Below are positions 35,725 to 48,879 of a stretch of 64,000 nucleotides of DNA, one piece after another. This DNA comes from Rhodocollybia butyracea (lineage: Eukaryota; Basidiomycota; Agaricomycetes; Agaricales; Omphalotaceae): contig JADNRY010000005.1 in NCBI GenBank assembly GCA_015501585.1, forward strand, positions 248,001 through 312,000, in the 5' to 3' direction. The notes below the pieces were generated by a model, which was not told where the DNA came from, did not search any database, and saw only the letters and a list, made by a program, of their open reading frames with translations. Position numbers and translations under genes: made by a program. Each line of letters starts with the position of its first letter. Position 1 is the first letter of the stretch.

Positions 35725-36852
35725 TTAGAGCTCTTCATGAACAGTTTCCTTAGTTGTTGGTCGCTCCTCCTTCTTTACGTTGTCACCCTTCTTGTTGCCT
35801 TTCTCACTCTTATCATCTTTTCTATCCTTGCAGTGTTCTGGTATTGGACTCGAGGGATCGATCGGCTTATGTGCGACCCGACCTACTTTCTTGTAATCTT
35901 TATGATTCGCGTAGAAATCCTTCCAGTGCTCAAGGGTCTGTATAGTCGTCTGCATCAGTAAGTGCCCTGAAATGTGGAGGAGTTAATAACCTTGATTTCG
36001 TCTTGAGTAAGACCTCTCAGGTCGTGCGTTAAGTGTGTCCGAGCCTGGATGCACCCAGTCCCAAAGGCCCGCGCAGCATCTATCCCAGTACTAACATAAC
36101 ATAATTGAATGAAGAGAGAGCTTTCTGTAGTTGATGGTGCACCTACAAATAGTGATACGACCCTCCAGGCTGATAAGCTTTGCCTTTTGTTACATCGTAC
36201 ACGTCACCATCAATCTAGTTCAAATGAGGATGTTGTTAACTCTTCCAGAAAATGTTTCAATCTTACTGCAAGATAAATTGGTTTACCACTCAGAGATCCA
36301 TCATATGTTGCCAGAGTCCTTTCTGAGAAGTAGCGTTGATCTGTCTAGAAGGAGGTAGGTAGTTATAGAGAAGATGAGCGTTGAGTTTGCCTACCGGGAT
36401 AAATGTTTTGAGGTGCTCTAATTTACTTTCATAATTCCATGTATAACTTCCTGCAAATAACTTCCCGGTCACCGCGAACAACGCAATCACACAGACGATG
36501 AATTTCAAAAGCCCAACGAGCCCAACTTCCTCAGGCTCTGTCGGGTCTCTTTCCTCTGGCCCAACTTCTTCCCCACGAGCAATCTTCTCTTTACGGATCT
36601 TTTGGCGCTCCAGCCATTTCTCGTGAAGCTGTTTCTGCTTCTCGCGATAAGTCTTATAGCTGATAGAGAAATAGTTAGGCATTGATCAACGAGCCAGGGT
36701 AAAACAGGTGCTCACGAAAGAAACGGTTTGTTCGCTGCTTTGTCTGTCACCATCCGATTGGGAATAGAAGGGTCCCTGACCTTTGGTGCATCCTCGGGTT
36801 CAACGTACGGTTCTGGATCCTCTCCCGTAATTGAAGTTTTGAACCAGGACAT
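35725..36852 (-). CDS. Membrane-anchored cytochrome b5-like (MAPR/Dap1-type) heme-binding protein
   Basis: Members bind heme or sterols in the endoplasmic reticulum and support P450 enzymes. About 285 residues, several exons; ATG at 36850-36852, stop at 35725. The N-terminus (MSWFKTSITGEDPEPY) is followed by a charged helix (KQLHEKWLERQKIRKEK), a membrane helix (LLKFIVCVIALFAVTGKLFAG) and the cytochrome b5-like domain: RYFSERTLATYDGSLSGKPI, IDGDVYDVTKGKAYQPGGSY, HYFTGIDAARAFGTG, LTHDLRGLTQDEIK, LEHWKDFYANHKDYKKVGRV. YxPGGxYxxFxGxDAxRAF is the MAPR signature, in which tyrosines rather than histidines approach heme. The last 40 residues are a Lys/Glu-rich tail. Joins at 36396-36345 and similar were set by frame. 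Confidence 0.82.
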
Positions 36853-36990
36853 ATTGTAAAGCTCCGTGGAAGTATAAGATATCACGCGACACGTGGCTAC
36901 GTTGAAACAATAAAGACAGCTTTGACATCCGTCAAACAAAATCTACTCTACTTCTATTTTACTGTACATACTACATACAACCGAATGATT

Positions 36991-38734
36991 CTAATGGATT
37001 ATTACATGTCCTACTTCGCCGTCCAGTTTGTGCTTATTACGGCCATCTTTGTATTTTCCAATGACAATCTTTCCAGGCATCTTTGTGTGTACCTTTATCG
37101 CTGGAGTATCCTTCAAAGCCTCCTCAATAGACCATTGTTCGCTTTTGCTATCCAGGAAATAGACAGACAGCTGAGAGATGATATCCATCAAACGAAGACC
37201 TGACTTCGTTCCAGTGAGGGGAAATACGTGGTAGTCGGAGAAGGAAGTATGGGCACATTTGACTTTCAAAGGGTTCATGAGCGGTAAACGAATACATGCA
37301 GACGTACTCACCGAGCGTTACTAGCTTAGAGTCCGGTCCCCAGCCTTTGACAATTCCTTCTAACCGCTCAAAATGAGTTTTCCAAAGTGTAAAAGCTTCA
37401 GAGGTGATGACGAGTAAACGAGGGCGATTGAAACCTGCACTTTTGGCGTTTTTGGGAGTGACTCCATTAGTTTCGTCGTTGTCATTCAACTCGGTGCTGA
37501 CAAGAGTTGCGCCGTCGTCGACAAGTGAAGTAGAGAAGGGTGCAGGCCCAGGAGACGGAAGAGGATCTAACCAAGGATCAAGGATGAGCAAATCTCGAAT
37601 TGGGAGATGAGGATAGGGTTCGGCGTTTGGATAGTTGGGATGTGTAGGCGGCTTGGTCGATAAAATCGTGAACTGAAGATTGTTGTTTATATGAGAAATC
37701 GATAAGAATACGATGTCAAGCCCACCACTGTGCAACCGCCGAATGAATGTCCTGAAAGGCATATATCCTCAAGATTTACAGCTCCGAACCAGGTATTCTT
37801 ATCGTATTCGCCTGCATTGATAAATTGAATCGAGCCTGGTGTATCGGAGTGACCTGAAGCAGATACGAACTTCGCTACCGCTGCATATGCAGTATATATC
37901 TCGTGTTGACGGACAATCAGCTGGTCGATGCGTAACGGCAGAGCGTCTTTCGGTTTCTCGGCCCATCTATACACAGGCGGTTTGAGTCCCAGTACGCGAT
38001 GAACCGGAGTAAAACACGTACTGAACTTCGTTTTCATGGATATACAACAAAGTCCTTGGGTGTCCTTTATACGGTGTTATACATGATGGCGCGGTTCCGT
38101 CTCGGTGTTGCAAGGAGACAACGACTTTTCCTGCTGCAGCCAGTCGAACACATACTTGGCTATAGGCTGTAGGACTTCCGCCTAAACCATGAGAAAAGAT
38201 TACTAGAGGCCATTTCACGTCGGCCTCTGAACGCAGCAGAGGCGCATTTGGATAAACTGGAATCTAACAAGACAATTGAGAGCAAAAGTCGCAACCTGTA
38301 GATGACACGTACTTTGATGAACTGGCCGAATACGTATATGAATGGGGCCAGTAGAAGGGAAGCAATCCAAATAGACATGCCTGAAGGAATTGAGCTGCTT
38401 TATTGTTTATCCAACAAAAATCAGAACTCACCAAGGAATTGCTTCAGTCCAGCGATTTCCGTCTTCAAAGGTCTATCATCGTTATCAGTGTTTGGGAACA
38501 ACAAAATATACTTATAACGTACCCAGTCAGCCAGCGAAGCCCTCTCCTATGCTTTTTATCTCCCGATTGTACATCGGCAGGATAAAAAATTGTAAAGGCT
38601 ACTTCTTCCACACGGATGCCAGCTTCGTCGTAGTCTCGAATCTTAGCATTTCCGGCAATGATAGGTTTTTCGACTGGAACTATGCATTCAACGGTACCGA
38701 CAGAGTAACCATCGGGTGTCTTGAGAAAGGGCAT
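36991..38734 (-). CDS. Platelet-activating factor acetylhydrolase-like lipase/esterase
   Basis: Hydrolyses short sn-2 acyl groups of (oxidised) phospholipids. ATG at 38732-38734, stop at 36991; several exons, roughly 450 residues. The fold is recognisable from FTIFYPAD near the start, a membrane helix (IWIASLLLAPFIYVFGQFI), PLVIFSHGLGGSPTAYSQVC (oxyanion region), RDGTAPS, the nucleophile elbow ICLSGHSFGGCTV, the acid strand LLILDPWLDPLPSPG, and the His in CAHTSFSDYHVFP. All three catalytic positions (Ser, Asp, His) are therefore present. The order and spacing match fungal PAF-AH (isoform II type). Start codons of this gene and the cytochrome b5-like gene are not shared; both run on the minus strand with 138 bases between. 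Confidence 0.85.
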
Positions 38735-39196
38735 TTTTAGCGGGACAGTTCATTCACCACGGGAAGAAATGATAGGTGTTTAAAAACCCTCATACTCTGC
38801 ACAAACGGTTTCCGAACAATCCGTTATTAGTTTGTAGCATATGGCCAGTCAGGCAGCGTGTTTCGAGCAATAACATGAGTGTAAACGGAGATTAGTCTGT
38901 CCGGACAGCTATTGGCTATCTACTAGGGACTATCTGCTCGTCTGGCCTGACGGGATCAGGACACTCGGAATGTTTGCTCAGATATTAGCTGTTATCCAAG
39001 TGGGCCGATCTCAAGATTCCGAAGTACCAAGACATTGTACTAGCCGCTCACAAATTCAATTCTCAGTAAGTAACATAAAAACGTGGACGACTCGTGGAAC
39101 GGTAAGTAGTGATCGTTCCCTGTACCGTTCCCAGATGAATGTCGGAGGTCGGACGTTGCTGGGGGCCAGCTGACGAATCAAATCCGAGTTGCCTAT
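38735..39196. other. Intergenic, no gene seen
   Basis: Upstream of the lipase gene and downstream of the beta-mannosidase gene. No coding, RNA or repeat signal recognised. Confidence 0.5.
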
Positions 39197-42100
39197 CTAG
39201 TTAGCCTTCTCCTTCCCTAGGTATGATACCTGTATATTTCTACCCTCAAGACCCTGTACTGTGACGATCTGTTTGTCGCCAGGCATAAGATCTAGCGCAT
39301 TATCACTCCATCTTGCGTCTTCTCCATCCCCAACTACACCAAGCACAACACACTTTGCCGGTTTCTCCACGTCAAGGGAAACCTGGGAGACGCCACTCGT
39401 TTCATCACTGTGAAGATGTATTTGCAGCTTTGGATCGATGGTTTCAACAAAGCGATACGGTTGAGGCCAATCCGCGAAGCGGGCCAACACCTCTCCACTC
39501 TGGACATCGAGCAGACGTGCTCCAACGACAACGGAGTATGTTGTGGTCCAGTCTGGATATCCTGTGGGAGGAAAGATTCCTGTTTTTGGCGGTCCAAGGC
39601 AAGGAATTGATAATAGTTCTGTAGCTTGGTTGGGCGGCAGCTGAGCAAGGTGATCCACTTTGTGGTTCCAGTCCGAATAAAGATCGACAAACCGCAGCTC
39701 CAAGTTTACCGAACGCGGCGAAAGTGACCCATGACAGCCCAAATATCCAGTGTAGCCTCGCAGGACTGGAAGGCACCGAATTCATAGAATTGACGAGGCC
39801 TATCATTAGGTTTGTTTTTGGTAACCTGAGCAGCACACTATCAACAACAGAAAAGTAGGCGATAAAAAGCTTCAGCATACTGTACGAGTGATCCCTACTG
39901 CAAAGGTCGCCAAATGGCGAGCAATCGTAAAATATATTGGTTTGGGCCGAAGCTAAAGGAGTGCATGGATTAAGCGAAAATGACACGAATATTGCATGTG
40001 AGATTTTACAAAATAATCAGCAATAGCCCAAGAAGTGCATGGCCAACAATCATTCGCTTGCCACACTAGAACCCCACCAGTCTGCGTGAGAAGGATTCAA
40101 AGTCAATTCAAGGTTCCCGAAGATCGATAACACGTACGTATTGCTTCCCCTTTTCACCCCATTTACGACGCCAGGACTGATACGCAAAGCCGACAGCTTC
40201 GGATTGCATGAGCTGCGTGTTGAATACCGCGCTAGGAGACATGATGAAAAATCATGGTTGGAAATTTGATGCGAAACTCACGTCTCAAGGTCCTCAGTGA
40301 GCTTGAAATTATCGTTCATGGCGATCGCAAACCGTCTCTCGAAGCTACCTGCGCGACAGTGTTGCGCCATCAGCTTTGATTGAGCATGCCACTCTTTGGC
40401 CTTTGCGTCTTCCATCCAATATTTGATCGTTTTCATGCAAGGCATTGCAGGCATCCCAAACTCGCTGGCTCAGAAAAACACACAGTTAGAGTTAATTTCT
40501 GCAGACATGATTTGGAGATACCTAACAAATCGTCCACCCAGTTTATCGTACTCGTGGTAAGGCAGCTCACGTCCACCCCAGACGTTCCATTGATGTACAT
40601 CACCCACGGTTGGATCAGCAGTGTCCCACCCCACCCCTCCGTAAGGGGATCCACGATGGTAAGGGATGATTGGGTCAGTCAATGCAGCGACTACAGAAGG
40701 AAGAACGTCCTCATAGATCTTGATAGCGGGCAAGTCCTTCACATCTAGCAGCCCACACCATGAGCTCTAGGAACATGTAGTCGAATGATATCATTTACCT
40801 CCCCACTGCAACACCATCTGATAACCTTCATTGTTACCGCAGAACAAGGCCATAGCTGGATGGTGTCTTAAACGTTTGACATTTTGCTCCGCCTCTTTGC
40901 GTACCGAGGCGACGAATGAATCATGTGCAGGATATACTCCACATGCAAATTGAAAATCTTGCCATACTAGTAGACCGAGCTCTAAAGGACAGACATCAGC
41001 CAAAATATCTGCAAAGTGTAAAATCGCCCACCATCGCAAGTATCATAAAAGACATCAGGTTCATACAAACCCCCACCCCAGAGTCGAACCATGTTCTGAT
41101 TTCCATCTCGTAAAAGAGTAAGCCACGCTCGATATCTATTAGGCGTAATTGTAGTAAGAAAGTTGTCAGCGGGAATCCAGTTTGAGCCTTGACATGGTAT
41201 GAGCCGGTGGAAGATATAGCAAGTCACTAGTTGCGTACATACCTCCCATGAATATTCGAACGCCATTCACCTCGAAGAGGAATGTCGTACCGGTGCCATA
41301 CTGATCAGGTTCTTCAAGTTCCTCTTGAATGAGTTTCACACTACGGAATCCAATCCGAAGGGTTTTTGTATCCAAAGGAAAGTCGTCCTGCCGCCCCAGT
41401 CACTGAATATAGTAACAAGAGATACAAAGTAGGAGCTGACCTTTCCAAGGACATCTAGTGTCAAATTATACAAGCGCTGCTCTCCATATCCTACTGGCCA
41501 CCACAGTTGCACCTCATCCTTCACAAAGGTCCACTGCACAGCAGTCAACTCTGACTTCGCTTCTCCTAGCACCAAAAGTATCTCAGAGCGTATAACATTC
41601 TCTTGTAGATCTTTCAAGACCATCTTATATTTTTTGACCTCATTTAAGTTTCCCTTCAGGCAAATGTTAACTTTGAGGGCGCATATAAGATCATCATCGA
41701 CGAAAGCGCTGGTTTTCATATCATCTAAGAAGACGCTGTATGTCGTCAGCACGATGGGTCGGTATATTCCACAAGTCATAAGCTCGGGTCCCTGCAGAGA
41801 ATTCAATGCAAAGTACCTGAGGGGAGGACGGCACTCACCCAATCCCAACTTGAGGAGGAGGAAGCTCAAGTCAGTGACAAAGCATGGTATGGATTGAAAG
41901 TCGATTTACCGCCAATCATACTGAGCTTTCCTGAGGTAAACTCTACTTGGATCACCCAAATTTGTAGACCCGGCGCGAACACGTCCCATTAGCAACTCTT
42001 GTGCCTTAGCGTATTGAGCAGCTGATTTAAAATGCAGAAAAAGAAGATTTGATGTTTTTAGCGAAGACGTTTCGAGCTCGACATGGTGGGTTTGGAACAT

Positions 42101-42590
42101 ATTCTCAGCTGAGAAGATTTTCGCGTCATTCTACCAATGGTCATTGGTATTGTTCTGTATTGACTCTCAAAACTTACTAGATACACGTCGCATATGGTGT
42201 CCAAGCCTTGAAATTCAAGGACGGTTTTTAGTTCTCCCTGCGAGCGAAATTCGTAGGGGAAAGAGCATTTGTACAGCCATTCAGCGTTTCCTATCCCTGA
42301 TAACAAGGTTAAATGCAACAAGCTAGTACAAATTGGAAAGATTCACATTGGACTATATGTTCGTTGAAACCAAGATAAGGGTCCGGTATCAATCCACTGG
42401 AAATCAGCTCAACATGAATTTCAGAAGGATATCTCTGTGCTTTTCTCCATCCAGCTGTAGGTTCTACATTCTTTACGTTTGCATCGATATCCTGTTGGTG
42501 AATTTCGTCAAGAACATGCTCAACAGAGGCATTTCGTTGCTTCCAAGCCCAGGAGTCTGAGATGACTGTTCTGTGGGTGGTGGTAGACAT
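39197..42590 (-). CDS. Beta-mannosidase, glycoside hydrolase family 2 (intracellular B type)
   Basis: Releases terminal beta-mannose from mannan and N-glycan fragments. More than ten exons, about 900 residues; ATG 42588-42590, stop 39197. There is no signal peptide: it begins MSTTTHRTVISDSWAWKQRN, which fits the cytosolic B clade. GH2 landmarks in order: sugar-binding domain GNAEWLYKCSFPY and LEFQGLDTICDVYL, RKAQYDWRWDWGPELMTCGI, EVQLWWPVGYGEQRLYNLTL, GFRSVKLIQEE, SNWIPADNF, NMVRLWGGGLYEPDVFYDTCD, ELGLLVWQDFQFACGVYP, acid/base Glu in CGNNEGYQ, nucleophile Glu in VSEFGMPAM (joined across about 40510-40455), then TGGVLVWQANDCWP and a beta-sandwich end. Both catalytic residues are present, so it should be active. 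Confidence 0.92.
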
Positions 42591-43341
42591 AGTCAGAGGG
42601 CATGATTGGCTTGGATCCGAAGTCGAGTCTCATGGTCAAAATTTCGGCTTGATCATGAGCACGCGCTGAAGGAGAACGACCACGGGAACAAAACCCCGGA
42701 TCTATTGCTCACCAGGATAATGAGTATATAATTCTTTCCCTTACCCGTGCAGCGAGCGTAGGAGTAAAGAACAGTTCCACCAACGAAGATATTAGCTTTT
42801 CTGTGAACAGTGTCGCGCACAGTTCTGTTGGCTGTTGGCTGAGATGGTGTATCAAAGATTTATCTACTGGGGCCAACTAGGGAATGAAAGCATGCTTCTG
42901 GTGCAGTAAAAGTGGGTCCTGAGTGGGTCAAGTCACAGTGTAATGGCTCTCCACACGAACATGACAAGGACCAGTCCGGAACGTCTAAGTGACGCTGATG
43001 TGTAGGTGGGTGCCAGGAGCTTTGAAATACCGAATCAAAATGTATGCTGGAGAGGCAACAAGAATGAGACAGAAAGGCGCATGATCACGGGTGATCCTCA
43101 AAGCGCCTTTAGCACTTTCGATATCTCGGACCATTACCAGTATAACCAGTACTAATATTGGCTCATGAGTAGTGGTCTTTGTCTTCATCCTCCTTGGTCT
43201 TCGACTTCGGATATACTTATCACTGCTTCAAAGCAAGAGTTTCTCGCCAGGGTAATGTGTACATTCAATAGTGCATATATTCGCAAGACCGGAAAAAAGA
43301 AACATCATTTAGAAGTTACAGGCGCAAGCCTACGAGCACCC
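42591..43341. other. Intergenic, no gene seen
   Basis: Contains the promoter side of the beta-mannosidase gene and the 3' flank of the next minus-strand gene. Short open frames only. Confidence 0.5.
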
Positions 43342-45123
43342 TCAAACAGCCTGAGCATAACAAAATTGTCGGGGTGGAGACAACAGTAACCTAGCATCGA
43401 GACCTCGACCAACTAGTAAACTCATGGAATCCAACACTGCTGCTAACTCGGTACCCGAATCCGAGTCCTCCAAAGAATTGGCTGTTAGTTGTTCGCCTTC
43501 GTCCAGGTATTCCTCCAAAATACTCGCCTGCTCTTCTTCCAGGATATCTGTATCAGACTGCGACGTAGTATTCAATCCATAGCTGGAGAATGAGACCAAG
43601 TCTGACCACGTAACGACAGAGACTCGCTTCTCTGCATCCATTGTGTTGGCAGTGCCTTGAACCTCAGGAAAAGAGCCGTCTGAAGGGAGCGAAATTCCCA
43701 AGCCTGATAAAACCACAGACGTTCGGTTTAGATAAGGCAATTGCGTTGTTACCATAAGAGGTTCTGATCGAACAGGACAGCTGGACATGATAATTTTAGG
43801 CGACCCGAAAAGACTTGATGGCAAAATGGGAGTAAGGGGGCCGGTAGAATCAGGTGTACTTGAGCAGGAACTAGGCGAGTGCGGCTCCGACGATTGCTCC
43901 ACATGGTGAGGTTGATAAAAGAGCCCTCCTTCGTTTCCCTCGTCCACGATCCTAAGTGTGTTCGGGTGAGAACTATAGGCGTGCTGCCCCTGTTCCTTCT
44001 CTGCAGGTGGAGGAAAGAGTTCTTCCTCCTCTTCTTCCTCGTCAACAATCTCCATTCCGCCAAACGACCGGGCAGTCTCCCTATTGATAAGTCGTGCTCT
44101 AGCTCCTCCTCCTTCAGTATCAACTTCACTTCCACACTCGACGAACACTTTCCTCACGATCGAGACCAGATCTTCCGAAGGAGGTCGAGAAAGTTTTACA
44201 AGCCTCTTAGACTGACGCACATCCGAGGAGGAGCGAGCAGTGTAGCGCTTGTAGCTCAAGCTGGGGTCAGGTTTCATGCCTTGTAAAGAATTGCGATGAC
44301 CCGATCGAGGACGGCGGAGAGAAGATATCGACATTGAACTAGTAGCCGACTGCATACTACTTAGTGAGGAAGACGAACCAGTGCCTGTAACTTCGGAAGC
44401 ATCTTTGAACCAGACAAGCGGGCTTTGTTTCCTATGAGTCTTTTTCATAGTTGGAGGAGTGGCATAAACTTTAGACGAGGCGGAAGACGACTGAGACCGA
44501 ACGTCACTGGATGCTGAAGACGCTGAATAAACCGAAGGCGGTCTATCGACAACATGTTTGACAGGAGACGCAGCGACAGAATGGATACTTTGCGAGCTAG
44601 CAATATAGTCAGGAAATGCGGGAAAAACGAATTGTCGAAGTGGCGGTAAGGGCATTTGAGGACGAGGACGAGTTTGAGGATTAAAGTAGTTCTGAGGAGC
44701 GCAAGGACGTCGAATGGTACTTTCGCAAGCGTTAAGTAGGCTTGAAGAAAAGCATCGATGGCTCGAAACTTCAGGCTGCCGTTGACAAGTCGAATTATCC
44801 AATGCAGATAGTCCTGGAGATAAGCGAGGAGGCGCGACATATGAGACTACATAGCGAGTTGGTTAAAGCACAGGTTTATTCATTAACTACTGACCTTTCT
44901 CTAGTTGTTGCGATTCTGGTCCACATTCCAGGTCAACAGGATAGGGTGTGATAGTGTCAGGGCGAGGTTGTGTTGCAGATGAAATGAGCGTGTAGAGGTG
45001 AACAAAGAATGTGTAAACTGTGTTCAAGATAGATTTGAAGAAGGTGACCATGGCGAGCGTGCTGGCCGTTAAAGATGAAGAGGCATATTCCGATCTGGGC
45101 TTTGAGAATACTCGCTTTGACAT
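43342..45123 (-). CDS. Hypothetical Ser-rich protein
   Basis: Two exons, about 565 residues; ATG 45121-45123, stop 43342. The intron (about 44895-44833) joins QQLEK to GLSALDNSTC. An alternative start at 45051 would remove 24 residues and put a hydrophobic stretch (VTFFKSILNTVYTFFVHLYTLIS) at the N-terminus. The body is Ser/Thr/Pro-rich and apparently disordered, with recurring Ser runs (SSASSDVRSQSSSASS), an acidic run VDEEEEEEELFPP near 44030 and a few structured-looking islands: PPSEDLVSIVRKVFVECGSE, and EEQASILEEYLDEGEQL near the C-terminus. I do not recognise it. Confidence 0.6.
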
Positions 45124-45324
45124 CTGATTTCATCCAATGACATGAAGTTCCATAATAATCGTACAAACAACTGTACTACACAAGTACAGTAACAGACGAT
45201 GGACGTCGATGCTAAAAGGTATTAAGTATATCTACATATCCAACAGGTACGAGGAAAATGCTATAACATGAAAACAAAGCTATGTGCAAATTACAAAAAT
45301 GAGTAATTATTTGGCGACGATCGT

Positions 45325-48210
45325 TCAATGGCCTCCTCTAGCGAGAACGTTTCTGGTAGAAAGAGAAGTATGCTCTTCTTCAGACCCCCGGCGAGGGGAT
45401 GACCTTCCAAATAAGAACGAGCTGATGTTATGTTCAGCAGCGTTGATAGTACTGCGAAGGCCGTTCCTGACTCCGCGACCTTTGACATCCACACCAGCAT
45501 TGGGACCAGATGAACTTGAACCACCAAAAGCAGCACGAACCGACTCGTGCAGCTCTCGAGAGGAGGAGGACATACGTTTGTCCCCATCGTTGTCTAGTTC
45601 TTCTTCATCGTCTTCAATATCGTACTCCAATAGCCCTGGTTCAAAGACAGACCATCCCGATTCAGGTTGTCCAGGATTACTGAAGATGGGCGGAGATTGG
45701 GATTGGGAATCAGAAGAGGAAGATCCATACTGTAGATCCATACCAGGTGGAAGACGAGCATGTGGAGTATGCACTGGTTGCGAATGGCGCATCTGGAAAG
45801 TGGCAGGTGTAGCATCAACCTGGCGCATCTGAAATGTGGCAGGCGTAGCGTTGACTTGAGGGGTCGAGTTGGAGAAAATTCCTCCTCCTATTGCACCTCG
45901 ACCATGGCCAATCTCAGCAAAGTTTAGATCAGGAGTTCGGACTTCATTGGTCCGAGAATGAACGATACCGTCCTGATATGTGCGGAAAAATCCCGCTCCA
46001 TTAGAATGGTTACTCGTATTGGACGCGACATCGCTTGGAGGAGGCGACTGCGAGTTTTCGATGATGGGTAAGATTTCTGCGATATTTCTAGAAGTGATAC
46101 CTATTGATGATGGTGGCGACATGTTGGAGTGTATAGAAGCCGAGTGAGGGATAGAGGATCCTGCTGCCATCACAGCATTTAGGCGAGCCAAGAGAGAGCT
46201 AGGTATAGGACGATCTGTGGGTATAGTAGGAAGTAGATGTTCTTCCGAGGGACTTCCATGGGGCCAGACAGAGGCATAATTGTTTGGTCGATGACCGCGT
46301 TGAACGTTAACATGGGGGTTGTGTGCTAGGAAAGCTCGAGAAGTGTATTCCTCTTCACCGTCTCCTTCGAACTCTGGTTCAGGAGTACCTTCCTGTTCGA
46401 TATAGTCATCATCCTCGTACTCTGTATCATCAGTGCCATCCAGTTCGGTAATTCGATCAAAAGTTTCAGTCAAGTAAGCGCGAAGCTGAACCACACCTGC
46501 CCCAGAAAATACACAAAAGGCGTTCTGCTGGGCAGAGTTGAAATCCTAGAAAGCTGTGAATGGAGAGACAGTGAGCTAGTAAAGTGAGACTGACCGGAGG
46601 TGCTGCGCGACAGAATCGTTGTAATTCCGGTTGACGGAAGGCAGTGACTCCAGTGAGACTAAGGTGAGTCAACTTGTGTAGCTTTTGAAGAAGGAAATGA
46701 ATAGCCATGACGGTGATTTGATCACAGTAAGACAGGTGGATACGCTCCAAGGTAGCGTGTCGTTCGGCTAAGGCAAATACAGCCTCGTCGGTAAGCTGGG
46801 GAACTCGAACCAATCCTATTCTTCTTAACTTTGGTAGTCCCGCAAGCTCAAAGACAGCAAGATCGGTGAGCTGATTGCAATCTATAAGAAAAAGTCATGC
46901 ATGATCGAGCAAAGGATTGTAAAAGCAAATTTACTGGCAAAGTCCACATAACGAAGACGGGTACAGGATCTCGCGAGCGTCCTGACAGAAGCATCTGTGA
47001 TTTTGCTTGCATGACCGAGGTGAAGATAGTGTAGATGCCGACCAAGTTTGCAAATATTTTCAACGGATCGATCGGTCAAAAGGCTGCACTTGGAAAGTAC
47101 CAAGTTCCGAATTTTGGGTGCATGGGATACAATGCCTTCAATGGCATCATCCGTAACCCTTGAACAAGCCGTCAGATCCAACATACGCAGGTGTTCGAAA
47201 GTACGAGTTATGATTAGCGGAGGAAGGCCATCTGAACCCGCGGCGTTAGACGCGAAAGGATTGAGTGCAGCGTCAGCAGCAGCGTTCATGTCCCTTCTGA
47301 TCGGAGCTGGGAATGCGGTATCCGAAAGTTCAAAACACTGAGACAATCGCATCTCGCGCATGTGGGTGGAATGAGTCCAAACGTCTCGAATGGCTGCATC
47401 TGAAACTAGTTTGCAGTTGCTCAATTCGATCTCGAGGAGCAAAGGGCACGATTTAGATAGTGCTTGGAGCGGCCGGTCGGTAAGATCCTCGAGGCCACTG
47501 AGCTTTACGCGACGAAGCAGAGGGCAATTAGCAGCAAGTGCCATGATGCCTTTATCAGAAACGTGCTTGCATCCAGTGAGATTGATGCCCTGCAATCGCT
47601 TGGCAGAGGAAGCAAGGCCGACGATAGCGTCATCGGACGTATTTACAACGCCCGTAAGATCTACTGCGACAAGGTTTGGGAACGAAGGAAGGGTGTGGGA
47701 GATAGCTTTTTCGGAAAGTTCATTGCAGTTTACGAGTGTCAATCTCTCGAGACGATTGCATTTGCTGAAATTGCGAAAGATATCGTCTCGCAAGTCTTTG
47801 GCCACTGCAAGAAAGTTGAGACGGCGAATGAAACTGGCATAGGTAAAAGTCTGGTCGGGTACCGCGAGGAGCCTGGCCATTTTCTCAGCAATTGAGTACT
47901 TGTTGAGACTTGGCTTGTGCCATAGGAGTTCGACGGAGCATTCGCACCAAGTGCGACAAACCTGAAGAGAAACGACGAGATCGCGAGGAGCATGTATGTG
48001 TTTTAGGATATGAATCAGAAGCTCTGGAGGGAGTCTAGACATGGGAGAAAGTCTTGTATTCCTGCGAAGTACTGGTGGAGCAGGACGAGACCATTGTGCC
48101 GGCGTGACAATAATGACGGAATCCTCGTCAAACGGTAAAGGTTTGATAGTCATTTCATCGTCGTCGTCGCCAGACAGCGAAGTAGAAGACGGAATCCGTT
48201 GGTACTTCAT
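45325..48210 (-). CDS. GRR1: SCF ubiquitin ligase F-box protein Grr1
   Basis: Grr1 picks phosphorylated substrates (G1 cyclins, nutrient regulators) for SCF ubiquitylation. ATG 48208-48210, stop 45325; about 900 residues. F-box at RLPPELLIHILKHIHAPRDL to CRTWCECSVELLWHKP (47880-48040), followed by a long array of Cys-type LRRs: LERLTLVNCNELSEKAI, LQGINLTGCKHVSDKGI, LRRVKLSGLEDLTDRPL, LLEIELSNCKLVSDAAI, LRMLDLTACSRVTDDAI, IRNLVLSKCSLLTDRSV, LERIHLSYCDQITVMAI. This order, and the GAGVVQLRAYLTETFDR end, is typical of fungal Grr1. Introns near 46545-46497, 46600 and 46935-46885 were placed by frame. The C-terminal 380 residues are Ser/Asn/Pro-rich and include a perfect-looking repeat (DATPATFQMR). 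Confidence 0.92.
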
Positions 48211-48318
48211 GGCGGTCAAGAGAAAGTTGTTTGTTCTTCGCTGATGGCCAGCTGTTTGTATAACACATGTTCTTGTCACGCTTACAAAAATGGTCTCTTC
48301 TACTTTTTTTAACGGCCG

Positions 48319-48802
48319 ATGACAACGAATGGACTGAGAAATGAGGATGCCAATTCTCTTTCCTCTCATGAATCTTTTGAACAAATCCTGGAAGCATCAG
48401 CATCTGAACTTCCACCGCCTGGACCATCGTATTATGCTGCACGTCGCGCGCTCTGGCTAAATTCTCCTGATAAAGCTATCTCTCGCCAGTTACCAACTTC
48501 TACTTCGCGCCATAAACTAGAGAATTTGCTCAATGATCCAGATGCGCCTTACAATGATGCAATTTGGGAGGGCGGAATTCACAAAGTCTGGAAGGGCCTT
48601 TCGGCAGGTGCTTCTCTTAAACGCAGGCTTCCACTGAACCTTTTGGTAAATAGACTATTTTCGCCTTATTTTGTCTCTTATTAACCATCTTCAGATCAAG
48701 ATTATCCACTGCGCCTGGGTTCGGGATGAAACATGGCCTGCAGGCGCAGTAGCGCCTGAGCCTGATGATGTTCTCGACGAATCCGAGCAGACCAAGGCTT
48801 GA
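48319..48802 (+). CDS. Small conserved fungal protein, DUF4050-like
   Basis: Two exons, 144 residues or so; ATG 48319, TGA 48800-48802. The intron (about 48643-48693, GTAAAT..TTCAG) joins LPLNLL to IKIIHCAWVRDE. Conserved-looking parts are PSYYAARRALWL near the start and WEGGIHKVWKGLSAGASLKR, then WVRDETWPAGAVAPEPDDVL. I recall this as the DUF4050 domain of fungi, without certainty. No signal peptide or membrane helix. Its start lies 108 bases from the divergent GRR1 start, so the two probably share a promoter. Confidence 0.7.
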
Positions 48803-48879
48803 TACCTGATAATGTATACATTGTTTGAATTGTAAACTAAGTGCGAGAAGGCGGAGACACCTGTAAAAAAAGACCTCAG

